Below, piece by piece: positions 6,992 through 15,205 of a stretch of 64,000 bases of DNA. A program made the translations under genes and the position numbers. The notes beneath the pieces were generated by a model, which saw only the letters and a program-made list of their open reading frames with translations, was not told where the DNA came from and made no database searches. Origin of the DNA: Paenibacillus sp. PL91 (GTDB taxonomy: Bacteria > Bacillota > Bacilli > Paenibacillales > Paenibacillaceae); NCBI RefSeq assembly GCF_012935325.2, contig NZ_JABBYG020000002.1:372001-436000 (forward strand), given 5' to 3'. Numbering within the stretch: position 1 is the first letter of the stretch; each line of letters starts with the position of its first letter.

Positions 6992-8691
6992 TGAGCAGCA
7001 GCCTCCACAACCTCGATCTCGTCATGAGGCAAGCTAACTCTTTCATACTGATAGCCTTGCTCAAGCATAAACAGCTGCCTCTTGAGAGCAAATTCCGTTT
7101 CCTTTGTTTGATCTGTCACAATGGTATAAAACCACGCGCTATTGTTGCCTGCCTTCGGTCTAAGCAGTCTCCCGATCCGCTGCGCTTCCTCCTGCCGTGA
7201 GCCAAAGCTGCCGGAGAGCTGAATCGCGACGGCTGCATCGGGCAAATCAACCGCAAAATTCGCCACCTTTGATACGATAAGCACTGATATTTGACCTGCC
7301 TTAAAGCTGTCATACAGCTGCTGCCGCTCCTGCTGAGATACTTCTCCGGTAAGTAAAGGGGCGCAAAGCTCAGTGGACAGCTCATGCAATTGATTCAAAT
7401 ATTGTCCAATGATCAAAGTGGGCTTGCCTTCATGCTCGCGCAAAAGCTGCTTCACAACAGGGATTTTACCCGGATTTTCCGCAGCTAGCCTGAGCTTTGA
7501 GCGGGCACTGGCCTGAGCATACAAAATCTCCTTATTTTTATGGAGCGGCACTCTAATTTCCGTACATGACACCGAAGCGATATAAGAGCCAGCCTCCGCT
7601 GTTTTCCACTGCATATCGTACTGTTTCGGGCCGATCAAGGAATAAACGTCCTCCGCGCAGCCATCTTCCCTCACAAGCGTCGCCGTAAGGCCAAGACGTC
7701 TTGTCGCTTGTATATCCGCTGTCATCCTGAATACTGGGGCAGGCAGCAAATGCACCTCATCGTATATAATGAGTCCCCAATCCCGTTCAGAAAACAGCTT
7801 CATATGGGTAAATGCGGAATCCTTAGACTTGCGGTGTGTCATCATATTATAAGTGGCAATCGTAACCGGCCTTACCTGCCGCAGCGTGCCGCAATATTGA
7901 CCAATCTCCGGATCGGTAAGTGACGTTTTATCAAGAAGCTCGTCCTTCCATTGCTTTACAGAGGTGGAGTTTGACGTAAGAATAAGCGTTGCTCTGCTCA
8001 ACCTGGCCAGTGCCGCAATACCGACAATCGTTTTTCCCGCACCGCAGGGCAGCACGATAACACCGCTCCCACCCTGCACTGTCCCTTCCTTATAAAAAAG
8101 CTCGACAGCAGCCTGTTGATACTCCCTAAGTTCAAAAGCACGATCACGCAGCGTTCGATTCCTCATTTGAACAGTAAGCTCCTCGCCCGCATGATAGCCG
8201 GCCAAATCGATAATTGGATATCCAAGACGCGTCAGCTCCTGCTTCAGAGCTCCTCTGCAGCTATCGTTCAGCTCCCAAGCGCCGTCACTCCGTGCCGTCA
8301 CATAGCTCATTATCGATGTGTGAGCGGTCAACTCACCCATTATCGATATTTCTCCATGCAGGAAGAGTTTCCCCGAATCAGTCGATAGCCAGAGCTTGCC
8401 ATATCGGCCCATCAGCTTGCGTATCATTGCCTCTGCTTGAAAAGGCAGCTCATAACGCCCATATTTCACAAGCAAGCCGATAATATCGTCCGTTGTAACG
8501 CCTGCCGCTGCCGCATTCCATAGCGTTAAGGGAGTTATACGGTAGGTGTGTATTGATCCTGCTCGCTTTACGGCATCCATGAAGAGAACGAGCTTCTCTC
8601 TTGCTTGCTGTGCCTTAGGCTTACTCTCATCAAGGAGCACCAATAAATCCGATTGGACGACTAATGGCCTTTCATGAAGATCGTGCATCAT
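6988..8691 (-). CDS. XPB/Ssl2-type superfamily 2 DNA helicase
   Basis: A 567-residue SF2 helicase. After an N-terminal damage-recognition-like region the motor shows Walker A LPCGAGKT (about residue 214), DEVH (about 308), the GLTATLVRED stretch (about 335-344) that contains the RED motif typical of XPB, and motif VI QRIGRLLRPK (about 500). Eukaryotic XPB opens DNA in transcription and nucleotide excision repair. Bacterial homologues are presumed repair helicases. Start: two consecutive ATG codons at 8691 and 8688 follow GGAGGAGG. The downstream gene overlaps by 4 bp and encodes the helicase-associated partner. There is no obvious nuclease partner (such as a Bax1-type gene) in the operon. Confidence 0.92.
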   Translation of the reverse strand: MMHDLHERPLVVQSDLLVLLDESKPKAQQAREKLVLFMDAVKRAGSIHTYRITPLTLWNAAAAGVTTDDIIGLLVKYGRYELPFQAEAMIRKLMGRYGKLWLSTDSGKLFLHGEISIMGELTAHTSIMSYVTARSDGAWELNDSCRGALKQELTRLGYPIIDLAGYHAGEELTVQMRNRTLRDRAFELREYQQAAVELFYKEGTVQGGSGVIVLPCGAGKTIVGIAALARLSRATLILTSNSTSVKQWKDELLDKTSLTDPEIGQYCGTLRQVRPVTIATYNMMTHRKSKDSAFTHMKLFSERDWGLIIYDEVHLLPAPVFRMTADIQATRRLGLTATLVREDGCAEDVYSLIGPKQYDMQWKTAEAGSYIASVSCTEIRVPLHKNKEILYAQASARSKLRLAAENPGKIPVVKQLLREHEGKPTLIIGQYLNQLHELSTELCAPLLTGEVSQQERQQLYDSFKAGQISVLIVSKVANFAVDLPDAAVAIQLSGSFGSRQEEAQRIGRLLRPKAGNNSAWFYTIVTDQTKETEFALKRQLFMLEQGYQYERVSLPHDEIEVVEAAAQ

Positions 8692-8844
8692 TCTCCTCCT
8701 CCAGCAATTTGTTCCTCAAATGATCCTTGCTGTCATTAGCTTTAGGTTTTCTACACAAAAGCCCTCTCCTGTCAGTATGAAGAATTTAACACTTTTTTAT
8801 GCTGCTTCTAGCGCATGCACTACGCGATTTTTTTATATAAAATG

Positions 8845-8853
8845 TGTTATAGT
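8845..8853 (+). promoter_or_regulatory. Extended -10 promoter element for the nuclease gene
   Basis: TGTTATAGT combines an upstream TGN with a TATAGT hexamer, 53 bases before the start codon. No convincing -35 is seen. Confidence 0.4.
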
Positions 8854-8905
8854 AATTAAGAAGTTCTCATAATTGACCGCATATTGGGCTGGAGGTATCA
8901 CTTCT

Positions 8906-9754
8906 ATGAAAAGAATTATAATCATTCTCCTTATGCTCATTTGCATGCCGCTTGTTGGCTGTTCGGCCATTTCCGAGCTTTCCTCGAATGTTATTCAGAC
9001 GAACCAATGGTATCAGGTAGCCGGGTATGTTGACGGTGACACCTTTAAGATCAAGACCGGTTCCGATGAAACGACGATTCGACTTCTATATGTAGATACG
9101 CCGGAAACCAAAAAGCCCAATAGTCCGGAGGAGCCATTCGGACCCGAGGCATCCGCAGTAACGGAGAAGCTGTTGTCTGAATCGCAAGAGGTCCGGCTTA
9201 CCTTCGACAAGGAGACCGCTGATCAATATGGTCGTACGCTGGCAGTCGTTGAGCTAAAAGATGGCCGTATGTTAAACGAAATACTGCTGGAGCAAGGTCT
9301 GGCAAAGGTCCTTATTATTGAACCTAATGTCAAGATGGAAAACGCATACAAACAATTGGAGCAGCAGGCAAAGCAAGCCAAGCGAGGACTCTGGAGCAGC
9401 GACTTCGAGAGCAATCGCACGGAGTTCCCTGTTAAGAAGGCAGCTCGTAGCGGCATTATAATTGTAGTAGACAAGCAAGCAGAGCTTGTCACTGCAACGA
9501 ACACAACTGATCAGGCGATTGATTTGAATGGCTGGAAGCTCGTAAGCGTACGCGGCAATCAGACATACCCGTTTGGGGATTACTTGCTGGAGGCTCACCA
9601 AAAAGTAGTTATTTCCTCCGCAGACGAGGCGATCTCATCAGATATAGCCATGCTGCAATGGGGCGCAACGAATATTTGGAGTAACAAAGAGTCAGATCCT
9701 GCTGAGCTCTATAATCAATACAATGAATTAGTGTCCGTCTGGGAAGATGAGTAA
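8906..9754 (+). CDS. Secreted thermonuclease (SNase) lipoprotein with lamin-tail domain
   Basis: A 282-residue exported nuclease. The signal peptide ends in a lipobox (MPLVGC), so the mature protein should be membrane-anchored outside the cell. The staphylococcal-nuclease domain (about residues 35-165) shows VDGDTF, IRLLYVDTPE and QYGRTLAVVE, holding the Arg, Asp, Glu and second Arg of the active site. The C-terminal 110 residues look like a lamin-tail (LTD) beta-sandwich: LVTATNTTDQAIDLNGWKLV and HQKVVISSADE. The start at 8906 was chosen because GGAGG lies ahead of it and the signal peptide begins there. It would degrade external DNA or RNA for nutrients or biofilm turnover. That role is inferred. 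Confidence 0.88.
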   Translation: MKRIIIILLMLICMPLVGCSAISELSSNVIQTNQWYQVAGYVDGDTFKIKTGSDETTIRLLYVDTPETKKPNSPEEPFGPEASAVTEKLLSESQEVRLTFDKETADQYGRTLAVVELKDGRMLNEILLEQGLAKVLIIEPNVKMENAYKQLEQQAKQAKRGLWSSDFESNRTEFPVKKAARSGIIIVVDKQAELVTATNTTDQAIDLNGWKLVSVRGNQTYPFGDYLLEAHQKVVISSADEAISSDIAMLQWGATNIWSNKESDPAELYNQYNELVSVWEDE

Positions 9755-9772
9755 GTATGCTGTCTCCCATGC

Positions 9773-9823
9773 AAAATAAGGCTGCCCACTTGCGTAATCC
9801 TACGCATCGGGCAGCCTTATTTG
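9773..9823. terminator. Bidirectional terminator, nuclease / CBS protein
   Basis: A 14-bp stem AAATAAGGCTGCCC (9774-9787) pairs with 9809-9822. A nested 6-bp stem TGCGTA/TACGCA lies inside. It separates two convergent genes. Confidence 0.85.
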
Positions 9824-9836
9824 TTTGTTCCAATGA

Positions 9837-10268
9837 TTAATGAACCGCTGTATGCCCGTGCTCGGAAATGGCACTTAGTGCCTCCCCTGCTTCATTGACG
9901 AATATCTCACGAACCGCCAAGTCCCCAATCGCTAGCACGCCGACCAGCTCGCCGCCATCCACTACAGGCAGCCTGCGGATTTGCTTTGATGCCATCAGCT
10001 CTGCTGCATCATCGGCAGACGTATCCGATGTTATCGTATCCACATCCGTCGTCATCACTTCCGATACTGCCGTTGAGCCGGAATGCTTCTCCGCATAGCC
10101 GCGTACGACCAAATCTCTGTCTGTTACTACACCGATAAGCTTCTTGCCGTCAACAATCGGTACGAATCCGATATCATGCTGCTTCATCTTCACAGCCAGC
10201 TCGTATACATTATCCTGCATCGTAGCTGTGACGCAATCCGTGGACATAATTTGCTTAATGGTTTTCAT
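9837..10268 (-). CDS. Tandem CBS-domain protein (YhcV-like)
   Basis: A 143-residue protein made almost entirely of two CBS motifs: IMSTDCVTATMQDNVYELAV with GFVPIVDGKKLIGVVTDRDL, and VMTTDVDTITSDTSADDAAE with RRLPVVDGGELVGVLAIGDL. Paired CBS domains bind adenine nucleotides and often act as energy sensors. Stand-alone ones such as YhcV are stress-inducible in Bacillus. The start is set at the ATG at 10268, which has an AAGGAGGG ribosome binding site. The frame extends upstream by 27 codons without one. It lies 67 bases after the start region of the amidohydrolase transcript direction (same strand), but probably has its own promoter. No fused effector domain is present. Confidence 0.88.
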   Translation of the reverse strand: MKTIKQIMSTDCVTATMQDNVYELAVKMKQHDIGFVPIVDGKKLIGVVTDRDLVVRGYAEKHSGSTAVSEVMTTDVDTITSDTSADDAAELMASKQIRRLPVVDGGELVGVLAIGDLAVREIFVNEAGEALSAISEHGHTAVH

Positions 10269-10335
10269 CTGAATACCCTCCTTGATTGTGAGTCCAAGGA
10301 ATAGCATGTCCGCTTCAAAGCTTGAACATTCATCT

Positions 10336-11532
10336 TTAAGGGGATTCAACAGATCCGCTCGCGTAATCTTCAGCCATTCCGATCAAAAGTCTCGCTGCCC
10401 GAACCATGGCCCTCTCATCGATATCGAACTTCGGGTGATGATGCGAGTAATGGGCTCCGCAGCTCTCGTTGCCGGCTCCTACAAACATAAAGCAGCCCGG
10501 AACCTTTTCCAAATAATAGGAGAAGTCTTCTGCCACAGTGATGGCCTCCGACTGGATGACAGCCGATTCACCGAACAATCGTTCACCCACCTTGAAAAAA
10601 CGCTCAGCCTCCGCCGCATCATTCACCACAGGCGGATATCCGATCCGCATTTGGTAGTCGAACTCAGCTCCATGCATTTGGCAGACATGCGTAATCAGCG
10701 ATTCCAAGCGTTCGTGAATCATTTTCCGCGTCTTCTCGTCAAATGATCTGACCGTGCCCATAAGCCTGCATCGCTCCGCAATGACATTGTTGGTAGTGCC
10801 TGCTTGGAAGGAGCCAATCGACACGACAGCCGGATGGAGGGGATTCACATTTCGGCTAACGATCGATTGAACCGCCTGTACGAGCGTAGAGCCGATCATA
10901 ATCGCATCGATGGCTTGATGCGGCAATCCGCCATGTCCCCCGCGTCCAACGATATCAATGACGAATTCATCCGCTGCGGACATGAACGGCCCTGCTTTGG
11001 AAGCAACCAATCCATGTGCAAGCGGCGTCCACAAATGCACGCCGTAAATGGCATCTACACCGTCAAGCGCCCCGTCAATAATCATCGGCATGGCTCCGCC
11101 TGGCGTAACCTCCTCGGCAGGCTGGAACAGCAATCTGCGTTCACCGCTAACATTGGTGAGATTAGCGGAATAATAAGAAGCGACCGCAAGCAGCGTTGCC
11201 GTGTGACCATCATGACCGCATGCATGCATAACGTTTGGCACTTTTGAAGCGTATTCGCATTTTTTCTCGTCTTGGATGGGCAGTGCGTCAATATCCGCCC
11301 TAAGCGCAACAACCGGTCCCGGCTTGCCCCCTTTAAATACGGCGATTAGCCCGTGCCCGCCAACATCCTTCTGCACCTCGCAGCCTAGCTCCTCTAATTG
11401 GCTCGCAATCCAGCTCGACGTGACACGCTCATGAAACGAAAGCTCCGGATATTGATGGAGATGCCTCCGCCAGCGAATCATATTCGGGTATAGCTGCTGA
11501 AGCTCTAGATCTACGACATCCTCTGTCTGCAA
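10336..11532 (-). CDS. M20-family amidohydrolase (N-acyl amino acid / IAA-type)
   Basis: A 398-residue M20D-type metallo-amidohydrolase, a family that removes acyl groups from N-acyl amino acids or related conjugates. Signatures: RRHLHQYPELSFHE near the N-terminus, MHACGHDGHTA (metal-ligand Cys/His region) near residue 102, PAEEVTPGG with the catalytic Glu pair, and the central dimerisation domain GRGGHGGLPHQAID. The start is TTG at 11532, eight bases after a perfect AGGAGG. No ATG nearby fits as well. The substrate cannot be told from the sequence, and close paralogues are often annotated hippurate hydrolase or amidohydrolase YhaA/AmhX. Confidence 0.9.
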   Translation of the reverse strand: MQTEDVVDLELQQLYPNMIRWRRHLHQYPELSFHERVTSSWIASQLEELGCEVQKDVGGHGLIAVFKGGKPGPVVALRADIDALPIQDEKKCEYASKVPNVMHACGHDGHTATLLAVASYYSANLTNVSGERRLLFQPAEEVTPGGAMPMIIDGALDGVDAIYGVHLWTPLAHGLVASKAGPFMSAADEFVIDIVGRGGHGGLPHQAIDAIMIGSTLVQAVQSIVSRNVNPLHPAVVSIGSFQAGTTNNVIAERCRLMGTVRSFDEKTRKMIHERLESLITHVCQMHGAEFDYQMRIGYPPVVNDAAEAERFFKVGERLFGESAVIQSEAITVAEDFSYYLEKVPGCFMFVGAGNESCGAHYSHHHPKFDIDERAMVRAARLLIGMAEDYASGSVESP

Positions 11533-11828
11533 ATCGCAAACCTCCTAACATTTTTGTGAAACAAAAAACTTCTGAAAGCTCACTCTGCGTTTTATTTCAC
11601 AAAGCGCACCTAAGGAAGCCTTGCTCCCTAACGGATAAGATCATTTCATCTATTTTACCAGAAGACGCCCTTATTAAGGAAGCGAATGCGACAATGAATC
11701 AAAAGGAAATATACATTTCTTCAAAATGTCACTTTTAACCGCGGTGAGGGGTTGGAGTAAGGGTTGCGCTTGCTGGGGAAACATACTATCATGAGAAAAG
11801 AATGTACAACTCTGTCTTTTGAAATGGA
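11533..11828. promoter_or_regulatory. Divergent intergenic region with a spaced inverted repeat
   Basis: This gap lies between the amidohydrolase and the yugN-like gene. TTTGTGAAA (11553-11561) and TTTCACAAA (11595-11603) form an inverted repeat 33 bases apart, extended by A/T tracts on the inner side. It sits just upstream of the amidohydrolase ribosome binding site and could be an operator or an mRNA 5' hairpin. No clear sigma-A hexamers were found, and no gene is supported here. Confidence 0.4.
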
Positions 11829-11875
11829 AGCATATGCTTACGAAGTCAGTTTTGCTTCACAAAACCTTTAGGAGG
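11829..11875 (+). repeat. Single copy of the hairpin element before the yugN-like ribosome binding site
   Basis: It begins with the palindrome AGCATATGCT (11829-11838), then TACGAAGT, then a stem GTTTTG (11849-11854) pairing with CAAAAC (11860-11865), and ends in CCTTTAGGAGG. Compared with the ylbG copies both arms of the stem have changed while pairing is kept. Confidence 0.88.
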
Positions 11876-11882
11876 AACTACC

Positions 11883-12227
11883 ATGATTATTGAAAATACC
11901 GGCTTAAACGGTGTTAAAAGCGAACTAGACCATTTAGATGAATCAGCTGAAAAAGTTGGCTTCGTCCGTTGGCAATGGGAATATTATCGCGCTACATACG
12001 ATTTAAAACTTGAGGACCGTGCAAGCGGCTCCGAATATTTTCTAAGAATTACAACTCGTGCTGTTGAAGGTAAGCTTGAATCACCGCATGCTGTGCTAGT
12101 CATTGAATCCGTCTATATCGGACGAGCTACTTTTCCGCATGGCCTTGAATATGAATCTCCGGTACCGCAGCCAATTATGAATACGGCAACGCAAAGACTT
12201 CAACAATTGAAACAGCTGCTAGTATAA
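11883..12227 (+). CDS. YugN-like family protein
   Basis: A 114-residue protein of the YugN-like family, characterised by RWQWEYYRATYDLKLED, a YFLRI strand and the C-terminal ATFPHGLEYE. Its function is unknown. The ATG follows AGGAGG by seven bases, and this Shine-Dalgarno is the end of a dispersed hairpin element. The stop codon is 10 bases from the start of ftsW, so both are probably on one transcript. No signal peptide or membrane segment is present, so it should be cytoplasmic. Confidence 0.87.
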   Translation: MIIENTGLNGVKSELDHLDESAEKVGFVRWQWEYYRATYDLKLEDRASGSEYFLRITTRAVEGKLESPHAVLVIESVYIGRATFPHGLEYESPVPQPIMNTATQRLQQLKQLLV

Positions 12228-12237
12228 CGGTGAAAAC

Positions 12238-13446
12238 ATGAAAGCCACGCAGAACGGTAGCCGTGGAAGACCGGACTTTCTGCTTCTCATTTTGACACTT
12301 CTGCTCTTAGGTTTCGGGCTTGTGATGGTATTCAGCGCAAGCTCAGGAATTGCAGCCGTTTCAAAATCAACAGGGAATGATTCACTTTACTTTATCAAAC
12401 GCCAGCTCATTTGGGCTGGCCTTGGTACGTTCACCATGCTGTTTATGATGAACCTGCGATATCAAGTATATAAGAAAGCTTTCATGCTCTTCTTCGTACC
12501 TGTCATTTTCATGCTCGTTCTTGTCCCTTTTGTCAGCGAGTCTGTTAACGGTGCTCGAAGCTGGTTCGGTATCGGTTCACTCGGCATCCAGCCAACGGAA
12601 CCTGCCAAGCTTGCACTCATCTTGTATCTCGGAGCGCTTATTTCCAAGAAGGGAGAGAAGTTTCGCGACTTTAAGAAGGGACTGCTGCCGGTCATCGTCA
12701 TCGTTGGTTTCATTTGCGGCCTAATTATGATGCAGCCCGATCTCGGTTCTTGCTTAGTGCTCGGCTCGTGTGCAACCATAATGATTTTGGCGGGCGGCGC
12801 AAACCTTAAGCATCTTGTTGCGGTTGGAGTCGTCGTCGCGATATTTGGCGCCATAATCGTCAGCATAGGGATGGCTTTCGACCCAACAGGATGGCAGTAT
12901 AGAATTGACCGGTTTACCGCTTATTCTGATCCTCTTGCTGATGCACAAGATACTGGCTTTCAAATTGTGTCTTCTCTGCAAGCGTTGGGACATGGTGGAT
13001 TGACAGGAGCTGGTTTTGGAGAAAGCATTCAAAAATTGCATTACTTACAATACGCCTACAATGATTTTATCTTCTCGATTATCGCCGAAGAATTTGGCTT
13101 TATCGGAAGCACGATTTTCTTATTATTTTATTTGGTATTTTTATGGCGCGGCCTTATCGTAGCTTTGCGATGCCCTGATGAATATGGAACGATCGTAGGC
13201 ATCGGCATCGTCGGCCTGTTGACCATGCAGGCTTTCATCAACATCGGAGGCGTTACCAACGCGATTCCAATGACGGGCGTCACCCTGCCATTTATAAGCT
13301 ATGGAGGTTCATCCTTGCTTATTTGCCTCATGAGCATGGGCGTTCTTCTAAGCATCTCAAGAGAATCGAATAAAGTTGAAAATCGAAATGCGAAAAACGG
13401 TTCGCAAAACCGATTTACAACAAAACAAAAGACCTCTTCTATGTAA
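12238..13446 (+). CDS. ftsW: FtsW/SpoVE-type SEDS peptidoglycan polymerase
   Basis: A 402-residue integral membrane protein of the SEDS family, lipid II glycosyltransferases that polymerise glycan strands with a partner class B PBP. About ten hydrophobic segments are visible. Typical motifs are LVMVFSASS near the N-terminus, ARSWFGIGSLGIQPTEPAKL, QPDLGS, GWQYRIDRFTAYSDP, AYNDFIFSIIAEEFG and the C-terminal TLPFISYGGSSL. It may be the division protein FtsW or a sporulation paralogue SpoVE, which sequence alone does not decide. The context (after yugN, outside a dcw cluster) favours FtsW. The ribosome binding site is weak (GGTGAAAAC), suggesting coupling to the gene 10 bases upstream. The stop codon lies inside the loop of the terminator hairpin. 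Confidence 0.88.
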   Translation: MKATQNGSRGRPDFLLLILTLLLLGFGLVMVFSASSGIAAVSKSTGNDSLYFIKRQLIWAGLGTFTMLFMMNLRYQVYKKAFMLFFVPVIFMLVLVPFVSESVNGARSWFGIGSLGIQPTEPAKLALILYLGALISKKGEKFRDFKKGLLPVIVIVGFICGLIMMQPDLGSCLVLGSCATIMILAGGANLKHLVAVGVVVAIFGAIIVSIGMAFDPTGWQYRIDRFTAYSDPLADAQDTGFQIVSSLQALGHGGLTGAGFGESIQKLHYLQYAYNDFIFSIIAEEFGFIGSTIFLLFYLVFLWRGLIVALRCPDEYGTIVGIGIVGLLTMQAFINIGGVTNAIPMTGVTLPFISYGGSSLLICLMSMGVLLSISRESNKVENRNAKNGSQNRFTTKQKTSSM

Positions 13447-13457
13447 GAGGTCTTTTG
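13426..13457. terminator. Terminator overlapping the ftsW stop codon
   Basis: A perfect 13-bp stem CAAAAGACCTCTT (13426-13438) pairs with 13445-13457. The ftsW TAA (13444-13446) straddles the loop-stem junction. The minus-strand side has the better T-rich tail and also serves the convergent Asp23 gene. Confidence 0.8.
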
Positions 13458-13478
13458 ATTTCTTGGCTATCCATTTCC

Positions 13479-13868
13479 TTACTTCAGCCGTTGCTGCTGC
13501 TGCTGCGATTCTTCTATTTCTTCCTCTTTGAAAGCAACGCCTTCTACCTTCACATTCACTTCCACAACATGCAGGCCAGTCATATTCTCTACCGACTCAC
13601 GAACATTAAGCTGCAGTTGACGGCATACCTCTTGAATCGGGATGCCGTAATGGACGATAATTCGAAGATCAATAGCTGCCTCAGTTGTGCCGACCTCAAC
13701 AGATACGCCTTTTTGCACGTTTTTGCCGCTCAGCCTTTTGGCAAGACCTTCGGAGATTCCGCCAGACATTGCTGCAATGCCTGGTGTTTCAAGCGCTGCG
13801 AGTCCAGCTATCGTTGCTACTACATCATCAGAGATTCGGATTAGACCAGTTTGAAGTTCTTCGGACAT
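13479..13868 (-). CDS. Asp23/Gls24 family envelope stress protein
   Basis: A 129-residue Asp23/Gls24 family protein (DUF322). Typical features: IRISDDVVATIAGLAALETPG, a Gly-rich loop GGISEG, DLRIIVHYGIPIQEV and VNVKVEGVAF. In staphylococci Asp23 coats the inner membrane and its loss induces the cell-wall stress response. Bacillus homologues include YloU and YqhY. The C-terminus is a Gln-rich tail (ESQQQQQR). The start is the ATG at 13868, eight bases after GAGGAG. The in-frame GTG just upstream would overlap that site. Monocistronic, convergent with ftsW. Confidence 0.88.
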   Translation of the reverse strand: MSEELQTGLIRISDDVVATIAGLAALETPGIAAMSGGISEGLAKRLSGKNVQKGVSVEVGTTEAAIDLRIIVHYGIPIQEVCRQLQLNVRESVENMTGLHVVEVNVKVEGVAFKEEEIEESQQQQQRLK

Positions 13869-14084
13869 GTGACTCACTCCTCATTTTGCCATATACGTTT
13901 ATTGTAATGGAACGTCAGTCGCGAAGCAAGAACACTGCTTTTAAATGAATGCGAAAATCTGTTATTTTAAAATATAAGAATTTGTAAGTTTCATTTTGAT
14001 CGTATGATGGTAAAGTTTACATGTCTCATCATTTCCGCTATATTATTAACAGGTTTTCAGCAAATTTGCGAAGAGGTGCTTAGT

Positions 14085-15143
14085 TTGAATCAAAAATTGT
14101 TTTTCACAGGCTTAATCGTCATGTTCGCGCTAAGCGGGATCGGTCATTTTGCCCACTTTGGCAACACGCTGCAGTTCATTATCTCCGCGATTGCCATTAT
14201 TTTTGTGGCAGGCTTCCTTGGCAAAGCGACCGAGAGCGTCGCGCACTATGCGGGTCAGCGGCTAGGCGGCTTTCTAAATGCAACATTCGGCAATGCCGCT
14301 GAGCTTATTATCGCAATATTCTTGATCAAGGAGCAGCAATTCGACATGGTGAAAGCGAGCTTGACGGGCGCGATCATTGGAAATCTGCTGCTCGTGCTGG
14401 GACTTAGTATTTTGCTCGGCGGACTGAAATACAAGGAGCAGCGCTTCAACAACCGATTGGCCGATCACAACTCTACCCTTATGATCATGGCTGTTATCGG
14501 ACTCTTCGTACCCGCAGTATTCGTTGTTTCAGAGAAGTTCACCTTTGAGAAGGATCAATTCCTAAGCCTAGCGGTTGCCGGTATTCTGATCATCTCCTAC
14601 ATTTTGTGGCTCATCTTCTCGATGGTCACCCACAAGGATATGCTCTCTGACGAGGTCATGAATGCCGATCACGGCGAGGAGCCGGCTTGGTCCAAAGGGA
14701 AATCGATCTTCTTCCTCGTCCTAGCTACCGTCATGGTCGCTTTTGTGAGTGAATGGCTCGTACATACCCTTGATGCATTTAGCGAGCAATTTGGCCTATC
14801 TGAGCTGTTTATAGGGGCATTTGTCATCGCTATCGTCGGTAATGCCGCAGAGCATAGCGCAGCCGTGATCTTGGCCATGAAAAACAAGATCGGAGCGGCC
14901 GTTGAAATCGCCATCGGAAGCAGTCTTCAAATCGCGTTGTTCGTTGCGCCTGTGCTCATTCTCGTCAGCGCGATGTTCGGCAACACGATGGATATCGTGT
15001 TCACCCCTATCGAGTTGACCGCAATCGGCGTATCCGTTTTTATCGCCAAATCCGTGTCGCGCGACGGACAGACGAACTGGTATGAGGGCGTTCTTCTCCT
15101 AATGGTCTATGTAATTCTCGGTATTGCCTTCTACCTTGTATAG
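14085..15143 (+). CDS. chaA: Ca2+/H+ exchanger, CAX family (ChaA/YfkE)
   Basis: A 352-residue membrane antiporter that exports Ca2+ in exchange for protons. The two alpha-repeats hold the helix-capping signatures GGFLNATFGNAAELI (about residue 60) and IVGNAAEHSAAVI (about 248), which carry the Glu residues that bind Ca2+. Eleven membrane segments are expected, separated by an acidic loop (MNADHGEEPAW) as in other CAX proteins. I place the start at the TTG at 14085: GAGGTG precedes it by six bases and the length then matches the 351-residue B. subtilis YfkE. An ATG at 14004 would add 27 residues not seen in the family. Monocistronic. Confidence 0.88.
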   Translation: MNQKLFFTGLIVMFALSGIGHFAHFGNTLQFIISAIAIIFVAGFLGKATESVAHYAGQRLGGFLNATFGNAAELIIAIFLIKEQQFDMVKASLTGAIIGNLLLVLGLSILLGGLKYKEQRFNNRLADHNSTLMIMAVIGLFVPAVFVVSEKFTFEKDQFLSLAVAGILIISYILWLIFSMVTHKDMLSDEVMNADHGEEPAWSKGKSIFFLVLATVMVAFVSEWLVHTLDAFSEQFGLSELFIGAFVIAIVGNAAEHSAAVILAMKNKIGAAVEIAIGSSLQIALFVAPVLILVSAMFGNTMDIVFTPIELTAIGVSVFIAKSVSRDGQTNWYEGVLLLMVYVILGIAFYLV

Positions 15144-15171
15144 GCAAATACCAATGCTCCATCCTAACAAA

Positions 15172-15205
15172 AAAAGAGTAGTCTCCATTTGGAGGCTACT
15201 CTTTT
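15172..15205. terminator. Bidirectional terminator, chaA / ylaN
   Basis: A 15-bp stem with one G-U pair (15172-15186 with 15191-15205) and a 4-base loop. On the minus strand it begins at the ylaN stop codon itself. Confidence 0.82.

Noticed and set aside
9837..10268. The CBS-domain protein as the missing AcuB
   Set aside because: AcuB is longer (about 214 residues, with an ACT-like C-terminal part). This protein has only the two CBS motifs and lies 22 kb away.
11556..11738. A plus-strand reading frame of 60 codons in the amidohydrolase/yugN gap
   Set aside because: No ribosome binding site and no recognisable sequence. The region is more likely regulatory.
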